DNA of 64,000 nt, from contig NZ_AFIE01000006.1 in the NCBI RefSeq assembly GCF_000214135.1, positions 57,796-121,795 of the forward strand. Reading direction: 5' to 3'. Below, one piece after another: positions 20,503 to 29,466 of the stretch. Position numbers and translations under genes: made by a program. How positions within the stretch are numbered: position 1 is the first letter of the stretch; every line of letters begins with the position of its first letter. The stretch comes from Acinetobacter sp. P8-3-8 (lineage in GTDB: Bacteria; Pseudomonadota; Gammaproteobacteria; Pseudomonadales; Moraxellaceae). Below the pieces are notes generated by a model. The model was not told the origin of the DNA, ran no database searches, and saw only the letters and a list, made by a program, of their open reading frames with translations.

Positions 20503-21729
20503 TTAGGAATCTAATTTTTTAAAAATAATCGAGGTATTAATTCCACCAAAGGCGAAATTATTACTCATCAAAATTTTGGCATTTATTTCTCGATTTTGTC
20601 CCACAATATAATCCAAATCACCACACAATGGGTCGATATTTTCTAAATTTAATGTAGGGACGAATTGCTTCCGATGCATCATTTCAATACTTAACCAAGC
20701 TTCTATTGCACCACATGCACCTAAAGTATGACCAAAATAACTTTTCAATGAACTAATCGGTTTGTAACCTAAAACTCGTGCGGTCGCTTGGGTTTCAGCA
20801 ATATCACCTTGATCGGTCGATGTGCCATGCGCATTCACATAATCAATCTGATCTGCTGATATTTGTGCATCTTTCAACGCTAAAGCCATGCAACGCCCCA
20901 TCATTTCTAAGTCTGGGCGAGTTACATGCTGTCCATCTGTATTGCTGCCATAACCGATGATTTCTGCATAAATCTTTGCACCACGGTTTTTAGCGTGTTC
21001 ATATTCTTCTAAAATTAAACAACTCGCGCCCTCACCGACAACCAACCCATCACGGTCACGGTCAAAAGGACGAGGAGAGCGTTCTGGATGATCATTCATA
21101 CCACTGGTTGCCAGTAATACATCAAATACTGCTGCACTTGCCGCACTCAGTTCTTCTGCACCACCTGCAAACATGACGGTCTGTTTACCATACTTAATCG
21201 CTTCATACGCCTGACCGATTGCCATTGACCCCGAAGTACATGCACTCGATGTGGGTAATGTCAGCCCTTTTAAGCCAAAATAAACCGTCATATTGACTGC
21301 ACTGGTATGCGACATCATACGGATATAAGTCGTTGCATTGATTTTGCTCATGTTATTTTCCAATAACATTGAACCAAACTCAGCGACTGCGTTTACACTG
21401 CCTGCTGAAGAACCAAAGGCAACCCCAGTTTCTCCACTTTGTAGAATAGGATCATTTAATAAGTTGGCATCAATTAAGGCTTTTTCAGCACTGATCACAG
21501 ACATCAAAGCAACACGCCCCATGCCTCGTGTAACTTTACGATTAAAATGCTTGGGGATTTCAAAGTGTTCAACAGCGCCCGCTATTTTACAGCGTAAATC
21601 GGCAAAAACTTCCCAATCTGGCATATAACGAATGCCATTCTTCGCTGCTGCAATTTGCTCAAAAATAGAGTCAGCTGTTTCACCTAATGAAGTGATTCCA
21701 GCCATCCCGGTTACAACGACACGCTTCAT
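20503..21729 (-). CDS. Beta-ketoacyl-ACP synthase (FabF-like), polyene elongation
   Basis: Condensing enzyme of the cluster. Full Cys-His-His triad: C164 in SSACTSGS, H301 in NAHGTSTDQGD, H334 in YFGHTLGACG. The closing FAFGGINTSIIF is typical of KAS II. 408 residues. Overlaps the ketoreductase gene by four bases, so the two are translationally coupled. Second, intact ketosynthase beside the frameshifted one at 22.9-24.1 kb. Confidence 0.92.
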   Translation of the reverse strand: MKRVVVTGMAGITSLGETADSIFEQIAAAKNGIRYMPDWEVFADLRCKIAGAVEHFEIPKHFNRKVTRGMGRVALMSVISAEKALIDANLLNDPILQSGETGVAFGSSAGSVNAVAEFGSMLLENNMSKINATTYIRMMSHTSAVNMTVYFGLKGLTLPTSSACTSGSMAIGQAYEAIKYGKQTVMFAGGAEELSAASAAVFDVLLATSGMNDHPERSPRPFDRDRDGLVVGEGASCLILEEYEHAKNRGAKIYAEIIGYGSNTDGQHVTRPDLEMMGRCMALALKDAQISADQIDYVNAHGTSTDQGDIAETQATARVLGYKPISSLKSYFGHTLGACGAIEAWLSIEMMHRKQFVPTLNLENIDPLCGDLDYIVGQNREINAKILMSNNFAFGGINTSIIFKKLDS

Positions 21730-22451
21730 ATCAATCCCCCATTCACCGAAATCACTTGGCGGGTGATATAACTTGCGTCATCGCTACATAAAAATTTAAC
21801 CACTTTGGCGACTTCATCCACTTGCCCCATGCGTTGCATCGGGATCATTTTTAAAGCATGTTCCTGAACTTCATCACTGACCATTTCAGTTTCAATTAAA
21901 CCCGGTGCAACACAGTTGACTGTAATTTTTCTTTTGGCTAATTCGAGTGCTAAGGCTTTGGTCGCACCAATCAATCCAGCTTTTGCAGCACTATAATTCA
22001 CCTGTCCACGATTTCCCATCACACCAGATACAGATGACATCGTGACAATACGTCCACCTTGTTTTAGGCGAATCATTGGCATGACCAATGGTTTCAGTAC
22101 ATTATAAAAACCATCTAAAGACGTAGAAATAACTTCATCCCAATCATTGTCAGTTAAAGCGGGAAAGGCTGCATCATGCGTTAAGCCAGCATTTAATACC
22201 ACAGCATAAAAAGCACCATGTTCTGCAATGTCTTGTTCTAATAACTGTCGTACTTGTTCTCGTTCTGTTACATCAAATAAAAGTGTATGACTCTTTCTAC
22301 CCAAAGCTTGAATTTCGGCAACCACTTGTTCTGCTTCTACTTTTTTTGAACGTGCATGTACAGTGACATCGAAACCTGCTTCCGCCAATTGTAATGCAAT
22401 CGCTTTCCCAATACCTCGGCTCGACCCTGTTACTAAAACTCTTCTTGTCAC
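21726..22451 (-). CDS. 3-oxoacyl-ACP reductase (FabG-like)
   Basis: Short-chain dehydrogenase reducing the 3-oxo group after each condensation. NADP-binding TGSSRGIGKA (about residues 8-17), NAG motif near residue 87, catalytic S140, Y153 and K157 in the YSAAK motif. 241 residues, normal for FabG. Lies between a dehydratase and a ketosynthase gene, so it probably serves polyene rather than housekeeping fatty acid synthesis. Confidence 0.93.
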   Translation of the reverse strand: MTRRVLVTGSSRGIGKAIALQLAEAGFDVTVHARSKKVEAEQVVAEIQALGRKSHTLLFDVTEREQVRQLLEQDIAEHGAFYAVVLNAGLTHDAAFPALTDNDWDEVISTSLDGFYNVLKPLVMPMIRLKQGGRIVTMSSVSGVMGNRGQVNYSAAKAGLIGATKALALELAKRKITVNCVAPGLIETEMVSDEVQEHALKMIPMQRMGQVDEVAKVVKFLCSDDASYITRQVISVNGGLI

Positions 22452-22480
22452 ACTTTCATCCTAATCTTTAAAACCTGTCG

Positions 22481-22906
22481 TTATTCTTCAGGTTCATACA
22501 CGCTCAACATTGCCGAGATTGTATGGTTTTGATAATAAATTTCACAGGCAAATTGTCCCAATCCTTCATGTAAATACTGTTTTTCTGCTCGGATTGTGAC
22601 TGTTTCACCTATTTCAAAAAAAGGCACAGGTAAATGCAGTTTACGTGTTCCTAAAAGAAAACCAATTTTGGGTTGTTGTCCTAATTTTCCACCATGAGAA
22701 CCTGCATACAAACTAACCGTCTGCGCCATCAATTCAATACTCGACCATGTCGGTAAACCGTGTTGTTCACAAAACATCAACTCTGGGCGAATGAATAATT
22801 CCGCTATAGCAAAGTTATCGCCTATTTCTACAACATGATCAATAAAAACCATCGGTTTTTCATGTGGAATGAAATCAATTGCATCTAAACGTTCAGACGA
22901 ATTCAT
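22481..22906 (-). CDS. Hotdog-fold 3-hydroxyacyl-ACP dehydratase-like protein
   Basis: 141-residue FabA/FabZ-like hotdog protein of the kind found in aryl-polyene clusters, expected to dehydrate the 3-hydroxyacyl-ACP and create the conjugated double bonds. Visible: DAIDFIPHEKPMVFIDHV near the N-terminus, where the active-site His normally lies, and the helix-containing WSSIELMAQTVSLYAG. Start overlaps the upstream ketosynthase end by four bases. A second dehydratase domain is fused to the adenylating enzyme at 32.7-34.4 kb. Confidence 0.8.
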   Translation of the reverse strand: MNSSERLDAIDFIPHEKPMVFIDHVVEIGDNFAIAELFIRPELMFCEQHGLPTWSSIELMAQTVSLYAGSHGGKLGQQPKIGFLLGTRKLHLPVPFFEIGETVTIRAEKQYLHEGLGQFACEIYYQNHTISAMLSVYEPEE

Positions 22907-24101
22907 TTTAACTGTGTTCCAAAAATTAAACTGATATTACTGCCACCAAAAGCAAATGAGTTGGACATAACATATTGAATTGGTTGACCCAAACTCGAAT
23001 GAATCACGTAACTCTGCCCTGCCAATTCATTGTCCAAAATACCTTGTTGATGCAGAGGCAACCAATCTTGATCTTTTAAGATTTGGTTACAAATCATCGC
23101 TTCAATCGCTCCTGCAGCACCCAAGCAATGTCCAGTTTTATGCTTTGTACTACTCAAAGGCACAGCATAATGTTGAAATACCTTTTGTACAGCTTTGATT
23201 TCCATTGCATCATTTTGTGGTGTCGCCGTACCATGCAAATTTAGATAGCCAATTTCAGATGCATGCAAATGTGCCATATCCAAAGCCGCTTGCATTGCTT
23301 TAGCTGCTCCCTCACCTTCAGGATGTGGTGCAGAAATATGCCATGCATCCATTGATTCTCCAGCCGACATTAACATGACAGGTGCAACTTCTTTGGACAA
23401 TAAAAATAAAGCTGCGGCTTCACCAATATTAATTCCATCTCGCTCTTGCCCACATGGCTGACAAATACCATCAGATAAACTTTCTAAACTATTAAAACCA
23501 TTGAGCGTCAATTGACATAAGGTATCTACACCACCGACCAACACAGCATCGGCAAGCCCTGCATTAATCAAACGTTGCCCTGCTGCAAATGCTTTGGCAC
23601 TCGATGAGCATGCCGTAGAAATGGTATATGCCAAGCCGTCCCAGCCCAAATAAGTTTGCAAAGCTTTGGCTAAGCATCCCATTTCTTGTTTTTTTGTTTG
23701 ATTTGAATCGTGTGATCACCTTGAAAATAACGTCTTAATTCAGGCTCATTATCTGCAATACCTGATGTTGATGTTCCCATCACAATCGCAAGACGTTTAT
23801 TTTCAAACTGAGCAACATAACGCTGAATATCAGTTTCAATCTGCTGTAATGCTGTCAAAGCAAATCGTAAATTACGTGTTTCAAACGCTTTTAAATTTTC
23901 GGGAACCTGTTGAATCAACTCAGCAGAATAAGCCCCCACCCAAACACCTTTTTCAGCAATGAATGCATGACTCAAACTTAAAGTATTTTCAATACTGGTC
24001 AAAGCTTGTTTTAGTTGTGTCGTGGTCGAACCCAAAGCAGATAAGCCAACACTAAACTGAATACCAACAGCTGGATTATTTTGATCAATTAATTCAGGCA
24101 T
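22903..24101 (-). pseudogene. Beta-ketoacyl-ACP synthase split by a frameshift at a slippery A7 run
   Basis: Two overlapping frames together form one condensing enzyme of about 398 residues. The first (24101-23670) encodes the N-terminal part, up to MGTSTSGIADNEPELRRYF. The second (from 23682 down to 22903) holds the active site: Cys in TISTACSSSAKAF, His in NLHGTATPQND and His in HKTGHCLGAAGAIEA. In the mRNA sense the junction reads CAA AAA AAC (T7 at 23689-23695 on the plus strand). The zero frame stops six codons after the heptamer at TAG 23672-23670. A -1 shift, or one extra A, gives Gln-Glu-Met-Gly-Cys and continues without a stop. It may be a true frameshift mutation, a sequencing error in the homopolymer, or a programmed -1 shift. 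The other ketosynthase is intact. Confidence 0.85.
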
Positions 24102-24109
24102 TTTGGCAC

Positions 24110-24670
24110 CTACTCATTATTTTCCAAAGTATTTGGCACTTCGCTAAACACCATTTGATACGGCACTTGTACATTATCCAATTCAATATGATCTTGAGTA
24201 TGTCGAATCGTGAGTACCTTGTTTTGGTGGATCAAAATATCCTCAATGTTCAGTGAATGATCTTGTTTTGAGCGATTCACCAGAACATTTTCAGGTGGAT
24301 ATGCAATAAAGTTTGGATAGGTTGCAAATAAAATATCACGAACTAAAAAATCAAAAGGCAAAAGTTTCATTTGTTCAATCCGTTGCTCAACCGTCACCTG
24401 TTTCCCATCAAAATGTAATTTAAAAAGCTGTTGCCCTGTCAGGCTTAATGCTAAAAAATCCAAGTTTTGGCCTTGTTGCTGTTGATATAACAAAAAGCTA
24501 AAACTATGTGCTTTCCACTGTACTTCAACCAAATCTTGCCTTTGATATTGCTGAGCAGTCCATTGTGAATTGACGAGACCTTGTGCTTTGGGCAACATTT
24601 GCTGACATGCTGTTAAAGGCAAGATCAGTAAGATTGCCAAAGTACAATGTTTCCATCTATGCAACATCAT
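24110..24670 (-). CDS. DUF3261-type lipoprotein of the aryl-polyene cluster
   Basis: 186 residues with a lipoprotein signal peptide ending in the lipobox LTAC (Cys near residue 22). The rest is beta-rich, with a pattern similar to DUF3261 proteins repeatedly found in these clusters. It may work with the LolA-like carrier in moving the lipid-linked polyene to the outer membrane, an inference from location and company. Starts by a four-base overlap with the oxidoreductase gene. Confidence 0.78.
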   Translation of the reverse strand: MMLHRWKHCTLAILLILPLTACQQMLPKAQGLVNSQWTAQQYQRQDLVEVQWKAHSFSFLLYQQQQGQNLDFLALSLTGQQLFKLHFDGKQVTVEQRIEQMKLLPFDFLVRDILFATYPNFIAYPPENVLVNRSKQDHSLNIEDILIHQNKVLTIRHTQDHIELDNVQVPYQMVFSEVPNTLENNE

Positions 24671-25965
24671 TCAATTCCCATTGGATTAATTTGTGATTGC
24701 TCCTCACGACAATATTCAGCTAAGGTGCTTAAACGTTGTTTGGGGTTTTTATGAATCGGGTTTTTATCATCCCATGCATAACCTGCCAATAACGATGCAA
24801 TCATACGGCGGATTTTATCATTTTGATTTTTAGAAAAGACCACGTCTTGAAACTCGCCTTCATACCATGACTCAACGTATGCACGAAATACGTGAATCCC
24901 TTTTCTTAAAGGTTTCTCATATTCTTGCATCCAGTCAACCGCTTCACCTTTTAAAACACGTTCAAGCAAAGGCACGACTAAACTTGATGATTTCAAAGCA
25001 ATCGTCACACCAGAAGAAAAGACTGGGTCTAAAAACTCACCCGCATTACCCAACAATGCATAATTACGATCAGCTAAATGTTTCACATTGGCTGAATATC
25101 CCACCAAAGTTCTTACAGCCGTATCAAACTTTTTATTGCGTAATACATGCGACAAAGCTGGATCATCTGCAAGAATACGTTCAAATGTAGCCTGTAAAGT
25201 TTCTGCGCTTGTATCGTCAAATTGATAATTTTCAAAGAAATCTTGTTCTGCAACAATCCCAAACGAAGAACGACCATCAGCAAACGGAATCAACCAATAC
25301 CATGCACGTGGGTCTTTTTCATGTACAGTAATTAAAATTTTCTCACGATCAAAATCAGGGTCATCTAAAATTCCATCTTCAATATGCGTGAAAATAGCAC
25401 GACGTACAGGAAAATTAGATGGACTTTCTAAATCCAAAAATTTAGGCAAGATTCGTCCAAAACCACTGGCATCGAGTAAAAATTTAGCTTGAATTTGATA
25501 CTGCGTACCTTGTTCATCTTTAACTGTTAAAATCGGGTTTTGGCTAGCGACATCAACAGCGGTAACTTCATGCCCGAAACGAATTTCAGCACCATATCGC
25601 TCAGCTTGCTGTGCTAAAAGCTGGTCAAAATTGGCACGGCGTACTTGCCATGTGGTGCCCGGCCCTTCACTGAATTTTTCAGTAAAATCATAAAAACTAC
25701 GTTGTTGACCTTTTAAAAAGGTCGCACCGTTTTTAAATTGAAAAGCATATTCATCGACATGGTTTTGAATGGTATCTAACAGGCCTGCTTCTTCTAAAAA
25801 GACCATCGACTGAGGAAGTAAAGACTCACCAATCGAGAAGCGCGGAAAATATTGTTTTTCAATAATCGTAACGGCATAGCCTTTTTGACACAATAATGCG
25901 GCTGCTGAGCTCCCAGATGGGCCTGCGCCAATAATTAATATATCTGTTTGTTGAATTGAACTCAT
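24667..25965 (-). CDS. FAD-dependent oxidoreductase, halogenase-like
   Basis: Flavoprotein of the tryptophan halogenase/geranylgeranyl reductase superfamily. N-terminal FAD-binding DILIIGAGPSGSSAA and IIEKQYFPRFSIGESLLPQ, then WYWLIPFADGRSSFGIV, close to the GWxWxIP halogenase signature, and the second FAD block YALLGNAGEFLDPVFSSG. Likely acts on the aryl head group or polyene; the reaction is not known. The frame is open further upstream (to 26055), but the ATG at 25965 has GAGAGA ahead of it and gives the usual start MSSIQQTDIL. 432 residues. Confidence 0.87.
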   Translation of the reverse strand: MSSIQQTDILIIGAGPSGSSAAALLCQKGYAVTIIEKQYFPRFSIGESLLPQSMVFLEEAGLLDTIQNHVDEYAFQFKNGATFLKGQQRSFYDFTEKFSEGPGTTWQVRRANFDQLLAQQAERYGAEIRFGHEVTAVDVASQNPILTVKDEQGTQYQIQAKFLLDASGFGRILPKFLDLESPSNFPVRRAIFTHIEDGILDDPDFDREKILITVHEKDPRAWYWLIPFADGRSSFGIVAEQDFFENYQFDDTSAETLQATFERILADDPALSHVLRNKKFDTAVRTLVGYSANVKHLADRNYALLGNAGEFLDPVFSSGVTIALKSSSLVVPLLERVLKGEAVDWMQEYEKPLRKGIHVFRAYVESWYEGEFQDVVFSKNQNDKIRRMIASLLAGYAWDDKNPIHKNPKQRLSTLAEYCREEQSQINPMGIE

Positions 25966-25981
25966 TATTCTCTCTTTGTTT

Positions 25982-28306
25982 TCAGCTATCTTGCTGATTT
26001 TGTAAAATAACACGGTGCTGATCGTCTGCTTTGGTAAAAATTGTGGCATATACAAACGAAAAAATTACGCCCAATAAAACAGTCAAACCAAAACAATGAA
26101 TGGCATAAGTATGGCTAAACGACAACAATCCAAAGCCAAGTAAAGTCGACATCATACATAAAAATAAGGCCATACCGACTACATGTGGATGGTCATGTCC
26201 ATGTCGATAAAAAATCGCATAATCCACGCCAATCCCAATAATTAAAAAAGTCCCCATAATGCTGAACAGGTTAATCTCAACACCTAGCCATGCTTGCACC
26301 GCAAAGGTACTGAGTAAAGCCAAACTGACAGGTGAAATTAACGCAATGATTGAACCAATTCCATAAATAATACCTAGGCCAATCACGAGAGCGATTAAGG
26401 CATACAGCAATAAATACTGTGCCTGAATACGATGCTCTTGAAATAACGTCGATAGACTGCTTACGGGTTGTAATAGTTTAATCTGTGCAGTTTCAAGTTG
26501 CTGCATATTTTGAGAATGCGCAATTCCTTGAACCAAAACCAAACGTTCATTTTGACTGGGTTGTAAAAATGCCAAAGGATGATCTTGAAATGCATTTATT
26601 GTCAATACAGGCTGATTTTCCAATTGTTTTTGCCACTCGATAACATCCGCTACATTTAACTGCATGGCTTCAGCATACGTTTTCAAAGCACTTGCAGGAA
26701 TGTGTTGTAACAATTGAATATTAGCCTGCTGCATCGCCACAGATGGTACAGATTGACCAATCGCTTGAAAACCTTGCAACTGCTCTTGTTGTTTAAGCTG
26801 GCTTAATTTAGTCAATAAAGCTTGTTCTTGTTGCTCAAGCTGTGTTGTATTTTCCGCACGAATAACAAAATAATCACTGCTTTGTTGCTGACCAAAACGC
26901 TCACGTACATAACGATCTTCTTGTTTAAGCTTTTGATCCATACTCTGTAAATTACGAATATCATCATTAGCGGTTAAGAAAGATATACTGGTGATCGATC
27001 CAAGAATGATTACAACAATCACAACATTACGTAAAATAGGACGCTGTAAAAAATAATCTCGAGTTTGTCCAATAAACCCGAGTGTATTTATTGCAGGCTG
27101 TGCATTTAGTGCTTTCAAACGAGGTAACAGCAAAATACTGGTGACCCATGCAGCACTGAGTCCAACGATTGAAAATACAGCAATCTGACGAAAACCGGGA
27201 AAAGGCGTAAAGGTCAGGAAGACATAAGCAACCAAAGTGGTCATCAAGCCCATAAAGAGGCTAGGCAAAACGGGTTTTAAAATCGTAAAGCCATTTGTAT
27301 TACGATGTTGTGATTGCAATGCCATAAAATAAAAAGAAAAATCGACACATACACCGACTAAGCTTGCGCCAAACACCAAAGTCATGAGGTGAATTTCACC
27401 AAAAACCCAATGTGTTAGTGCAAACGCAACCAAAATTCCACTACTCACTGCAATAAACTCAGTGAGCATTGGACGTAATGATCTAAAACCAAACCAGACC
27501 AGTAATAAAACACCTAAGCTTGAACCCAAGCCGATGGTTGAAATTTCTTTTTCAGCAGACTGCGTGCCAAAACTTGAAAAGAGCAGCGTTCCAGTCCAAT
27601 GCGTTTTAACATTCAGCTTATTTAATTCAGCATCAACCTGTTGCATCCAAGCAGATGTCTTTTCTTGATAATCAATATTATATGGGCTTTGGGTTAACTC
27701 TAAACTAAAGAAACGAGAATTGCCGTGCTCATCATGGATGGTGGCAAAACCCTGTTCCATATCAATCGTTTGATCTGTTTTTTGATTTGACAACCCCATC
27801 GCAAAACGAGGAAAAAGCAACAGCGGATCCTTCTTTAGCAGGTCTGCGCTAATCGGCATACCAGGGCTCATAATCTGTAAAAGCGCTTGCTCAGTCAAAG
27901 CCGTATAGTCTTGTTTTTTTAACAGCTCAATATCTTCCGCACTGAGTAAACCTGCATGATATTGATATAAAGTTTGTGCAAATTTTTCAGTATCCAATTG
28001 TGGCTTTAACGGTTGCCATAATTGTGAACTCTCTACTTGTTGCTTCAGAATATCTGTGGCTTGTTGCAAGGCTTGATCATTCGATGCATCAATCACCAAA
28101 AAGACTTTATTATTCAGTTGTTGGTTCACATATTCTTGCGTCTTTTCTAATTGCACATCCTGATGTTCTTTGGGCAATAATGCAAAGATATTGGTTTGAA
28201 TGTGAATGTCATGCTTAAACCATGAATACGCCAAACTCAATGCGACACACAGTAAAGTCGCGACCCAAAGCGCTGTAAGTTTATTGGGCCAATTTGAAAA
28301 GTGCAT
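25982..28306 (-). CDS. MMPL/RND family exporter of the aryl-polyene cluster
   Basis: 774-residue inner-membrane protein with an N-terminal helix, two large periplasmic loops and two clusters of membrane segments (about 250-400 and 620-760). This is the MMPL arrangement, with GASLVGVCVDFSFYFMAL and GTFLIIGIGVDYAIFYRHG as the two internally repeated Asp-bearing helices. Expected to move the polyene lipid across or out of the inner membrane. Overlaps the LolA-like gene by 26 bases. Confidence 0.9.
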   Translation of the reverse strand: MHFSNWPNKLTALWVATLLCVALSLAYSWFKHDIHIQTNIFALLPKEHQDVQLEKTQEYVNQQLNNKVFLVIDASNDQALQQATDILKQQVESSQLWQPLKPQLDTEKFAQTLYQYHAGLLSAEDIELLKKQDYTALTEQALLQIMSPGMPISADLLKKDPLLLFPRFAMGLSNQKTDQTIDMEQGFATIHDEHGNSRFFSLELTQSPYNIDYQEKTSAWMQQVDAELNKLNVKTHWTGTLLFSSFGTQSAEKEISTIGLGSSLGVLLLVWFGFRSLRPMLTEFIAVSSGILVAFALTHWVFGEIHLMTLVFGASLVGVCVDFSFYFMALQSQHRNTNGFTILKPVLPSLFMGLMTTLVAYVFLTFTPFPGFRQIAVFSIVGLSAAWVTSILLLPRLKALNAQPAINTLGFIGQTRDYFLQRPILRNVVIVVIILGSITSISFLTANDDIRNLQSMDQKLKQEDRYVRERFGQQQSSDYFVIRAENTTQLEQQEQALLTKLSQLKQQEQLQGFQAIGQSVPSVAMQQANIQLLQHIPASALKTYAEAMQLNVADVIEWQKQLENQPVLTINAFQDHPLAFLQPSQNERLVLVQGIAHSQNMQQLETAQIKLLQPVSSLSTLFQEHRIQAQYLLLYALIALVIGLGIIYGIGSIIALISPVSLALLSTFAVQAWLGVEINLFSIMGTFLIIGIGVDYAIFYRHGHDHPHVVGMALFLCMMSTLLGFGLLSFSHTYAIHCFGLTVLLGVIFSFVYATIFTKADDQHRVILQNQQDS

Positions 28307-29003
28307 CTTCTGAAGCCGTAAGTTGAGCAGGTTGAGGGTTATGCTGACTAAATTGAATGACAGTCGAATTATTGGCTTTTTCAGTAATCACAATACGGTC
28401 TACATAACGTTGCCCTTGCGCCTCAACACGATCAAATAATTTTTTAAATAAGCTACTTTTCGGTGTCAAAGTCACATCCCACTGCGTCGGAGAATAATGT
28501 GCAGACACAATATTAAAATTCTTTGCCAAAGCCGTTTCATTGCCCGACATCAACTGTAAAAACATGGTTGCCACTGAACCATAAGGTGATTTATCAATTT
28601 CAATTTGGCTATAGGTACGTTGAGTTTTTTGAACCAGCTTTTTAGGTGTTACGATTAAACTGGCTTGTACAGGTTTTTGAATTTGCCACAACACACCATA
28701 TTGTTTAGAAAATAATACTGTTCCATTGGAAACAAAGGTTTTATTTAAAGCAGCTAATTTTTTTTGCTGTTGAAAATTGGCACGAACAGTTGGCGTGGTT
28801 GATAACTGTTTAAAAATCTGCCCCACTTGCGCATTTTGCACCTGCGCAGCATTTGCAAATGTTGCACAGAACAACATACTCAAAATAAGGCCCATGAACA
28901 TCCACAAAGACTTCATCGCTTTCGAAAATACAAACGACTTTAAAACCAATGTCATATGAATAGGCTGCGTTTGTTGAAACATTGAAGTTGAATTTTGCTT
29001 CAT
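28281..29003 (-). CDS. LolA-like outer membrane lipoprotein carrier of the cluster
   Basis: Periplasmic carrier-like protein: membrane segment/signal peptide SMLFCATFANAA (ending near residue 53), then TTPTVRANFQQQKKLAALNK, which matches the opening of the LolA fold, and SNGTVLFSKQYGVLWQIQKP. The long N-terminal extension before the signal is unusual. The ATG at 29003 has AAGGAA six bases ahead; the ATG at 29009 is too close to it. Probably ferries the polyene lipid to the outer membrane, partnered by the MMPL exporter. Confidence 0.82.
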   Translation of the reverse strand: MKQNSTSMFQQTQPIHMTLVLKSFVFSKAMKSLWMFMGLILSMLFCATFANAAQVQNAQVGQIFKQLSTTPTVRANFQQQKKLAALNKTFVSNGTVLFSKQYGVLWQIQKPVQASLIVTPKKLVQKTQRTYSQIEIDKSPYGSVATMFLQLMSGNETALAKNFNIVSAHYSPTQWDVTLTPKSSLFKKLFDRVEAQGQRYVDRIVITEKANNSTVIQFSQHNPQPAQLTASEDALFKLAQ

Positions 29004-29015
29004 GATCATTTCCTT

Positions 29016-29447
29016 TTAAGATTTAAACTCAGTCGCTGAAAACATTGACCAAGCATTTAAGCGATCAAATAAAACCTGTGGTGATTGGAAACACATTTCA
29101 CGTGATTCAATATGCACTGCAACTTGCGATGTAAACCCTTTGGTTAAACGTTTTCCAGTATTCGCATCAAAAATTTGATACTCAATTTTCAAACGATTTT
29201 CCCATTCTTTTAAAATGGCACGTACACGAATTTTTTGCTGAAATTCAATACCTTGTACATAACGCACATAGCTCTCAATCACAGGCCATGCATAACCAGA
29301 ATCTTTCATCTGTACATAGTTATAGTCAAATTCGTCTAATAATTTACACCGTGCGATTTCAAAGTATTTGATGTAATGACCATGCCAAACAATATTCATG
29401 GTATCTACATCATGAAATGGAATTTCAATAATGACATCAACATGCAT
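29016..29447 (-). CDS. Hotdog acyl-CoA/ACP thioesterase (4-hydroxybenzoyl-CoA type)
   Basis: 143-residue thioesterase. The block PFHDVDTMNIVWHGHYIKYFE near residue 11 contains the catalytic Asp and the His typical of YbgC/4HBT enzymes. Within the cluster it may release or proof-read acyl intermediates. Located 12-20 bp from both neighbours, so in the same transcript. Confidence 0.87.
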   Translation of the reverse strand: MHVDVIIEIPFHDVDTMNIVWHGHYIKYFEIARCKLLDEFDYNYVQMKDSGYAWPVIESYVRYVQGIEFQQKIRVRAILKEWENRLKIEYQIFDANTGKRLTKGFTSQVAVHIESREMCFQSPQVLFDRLNAWSMFSATEFKS

Positions 29448-29466
29448 AACTTAGCTCCATTTCAAA

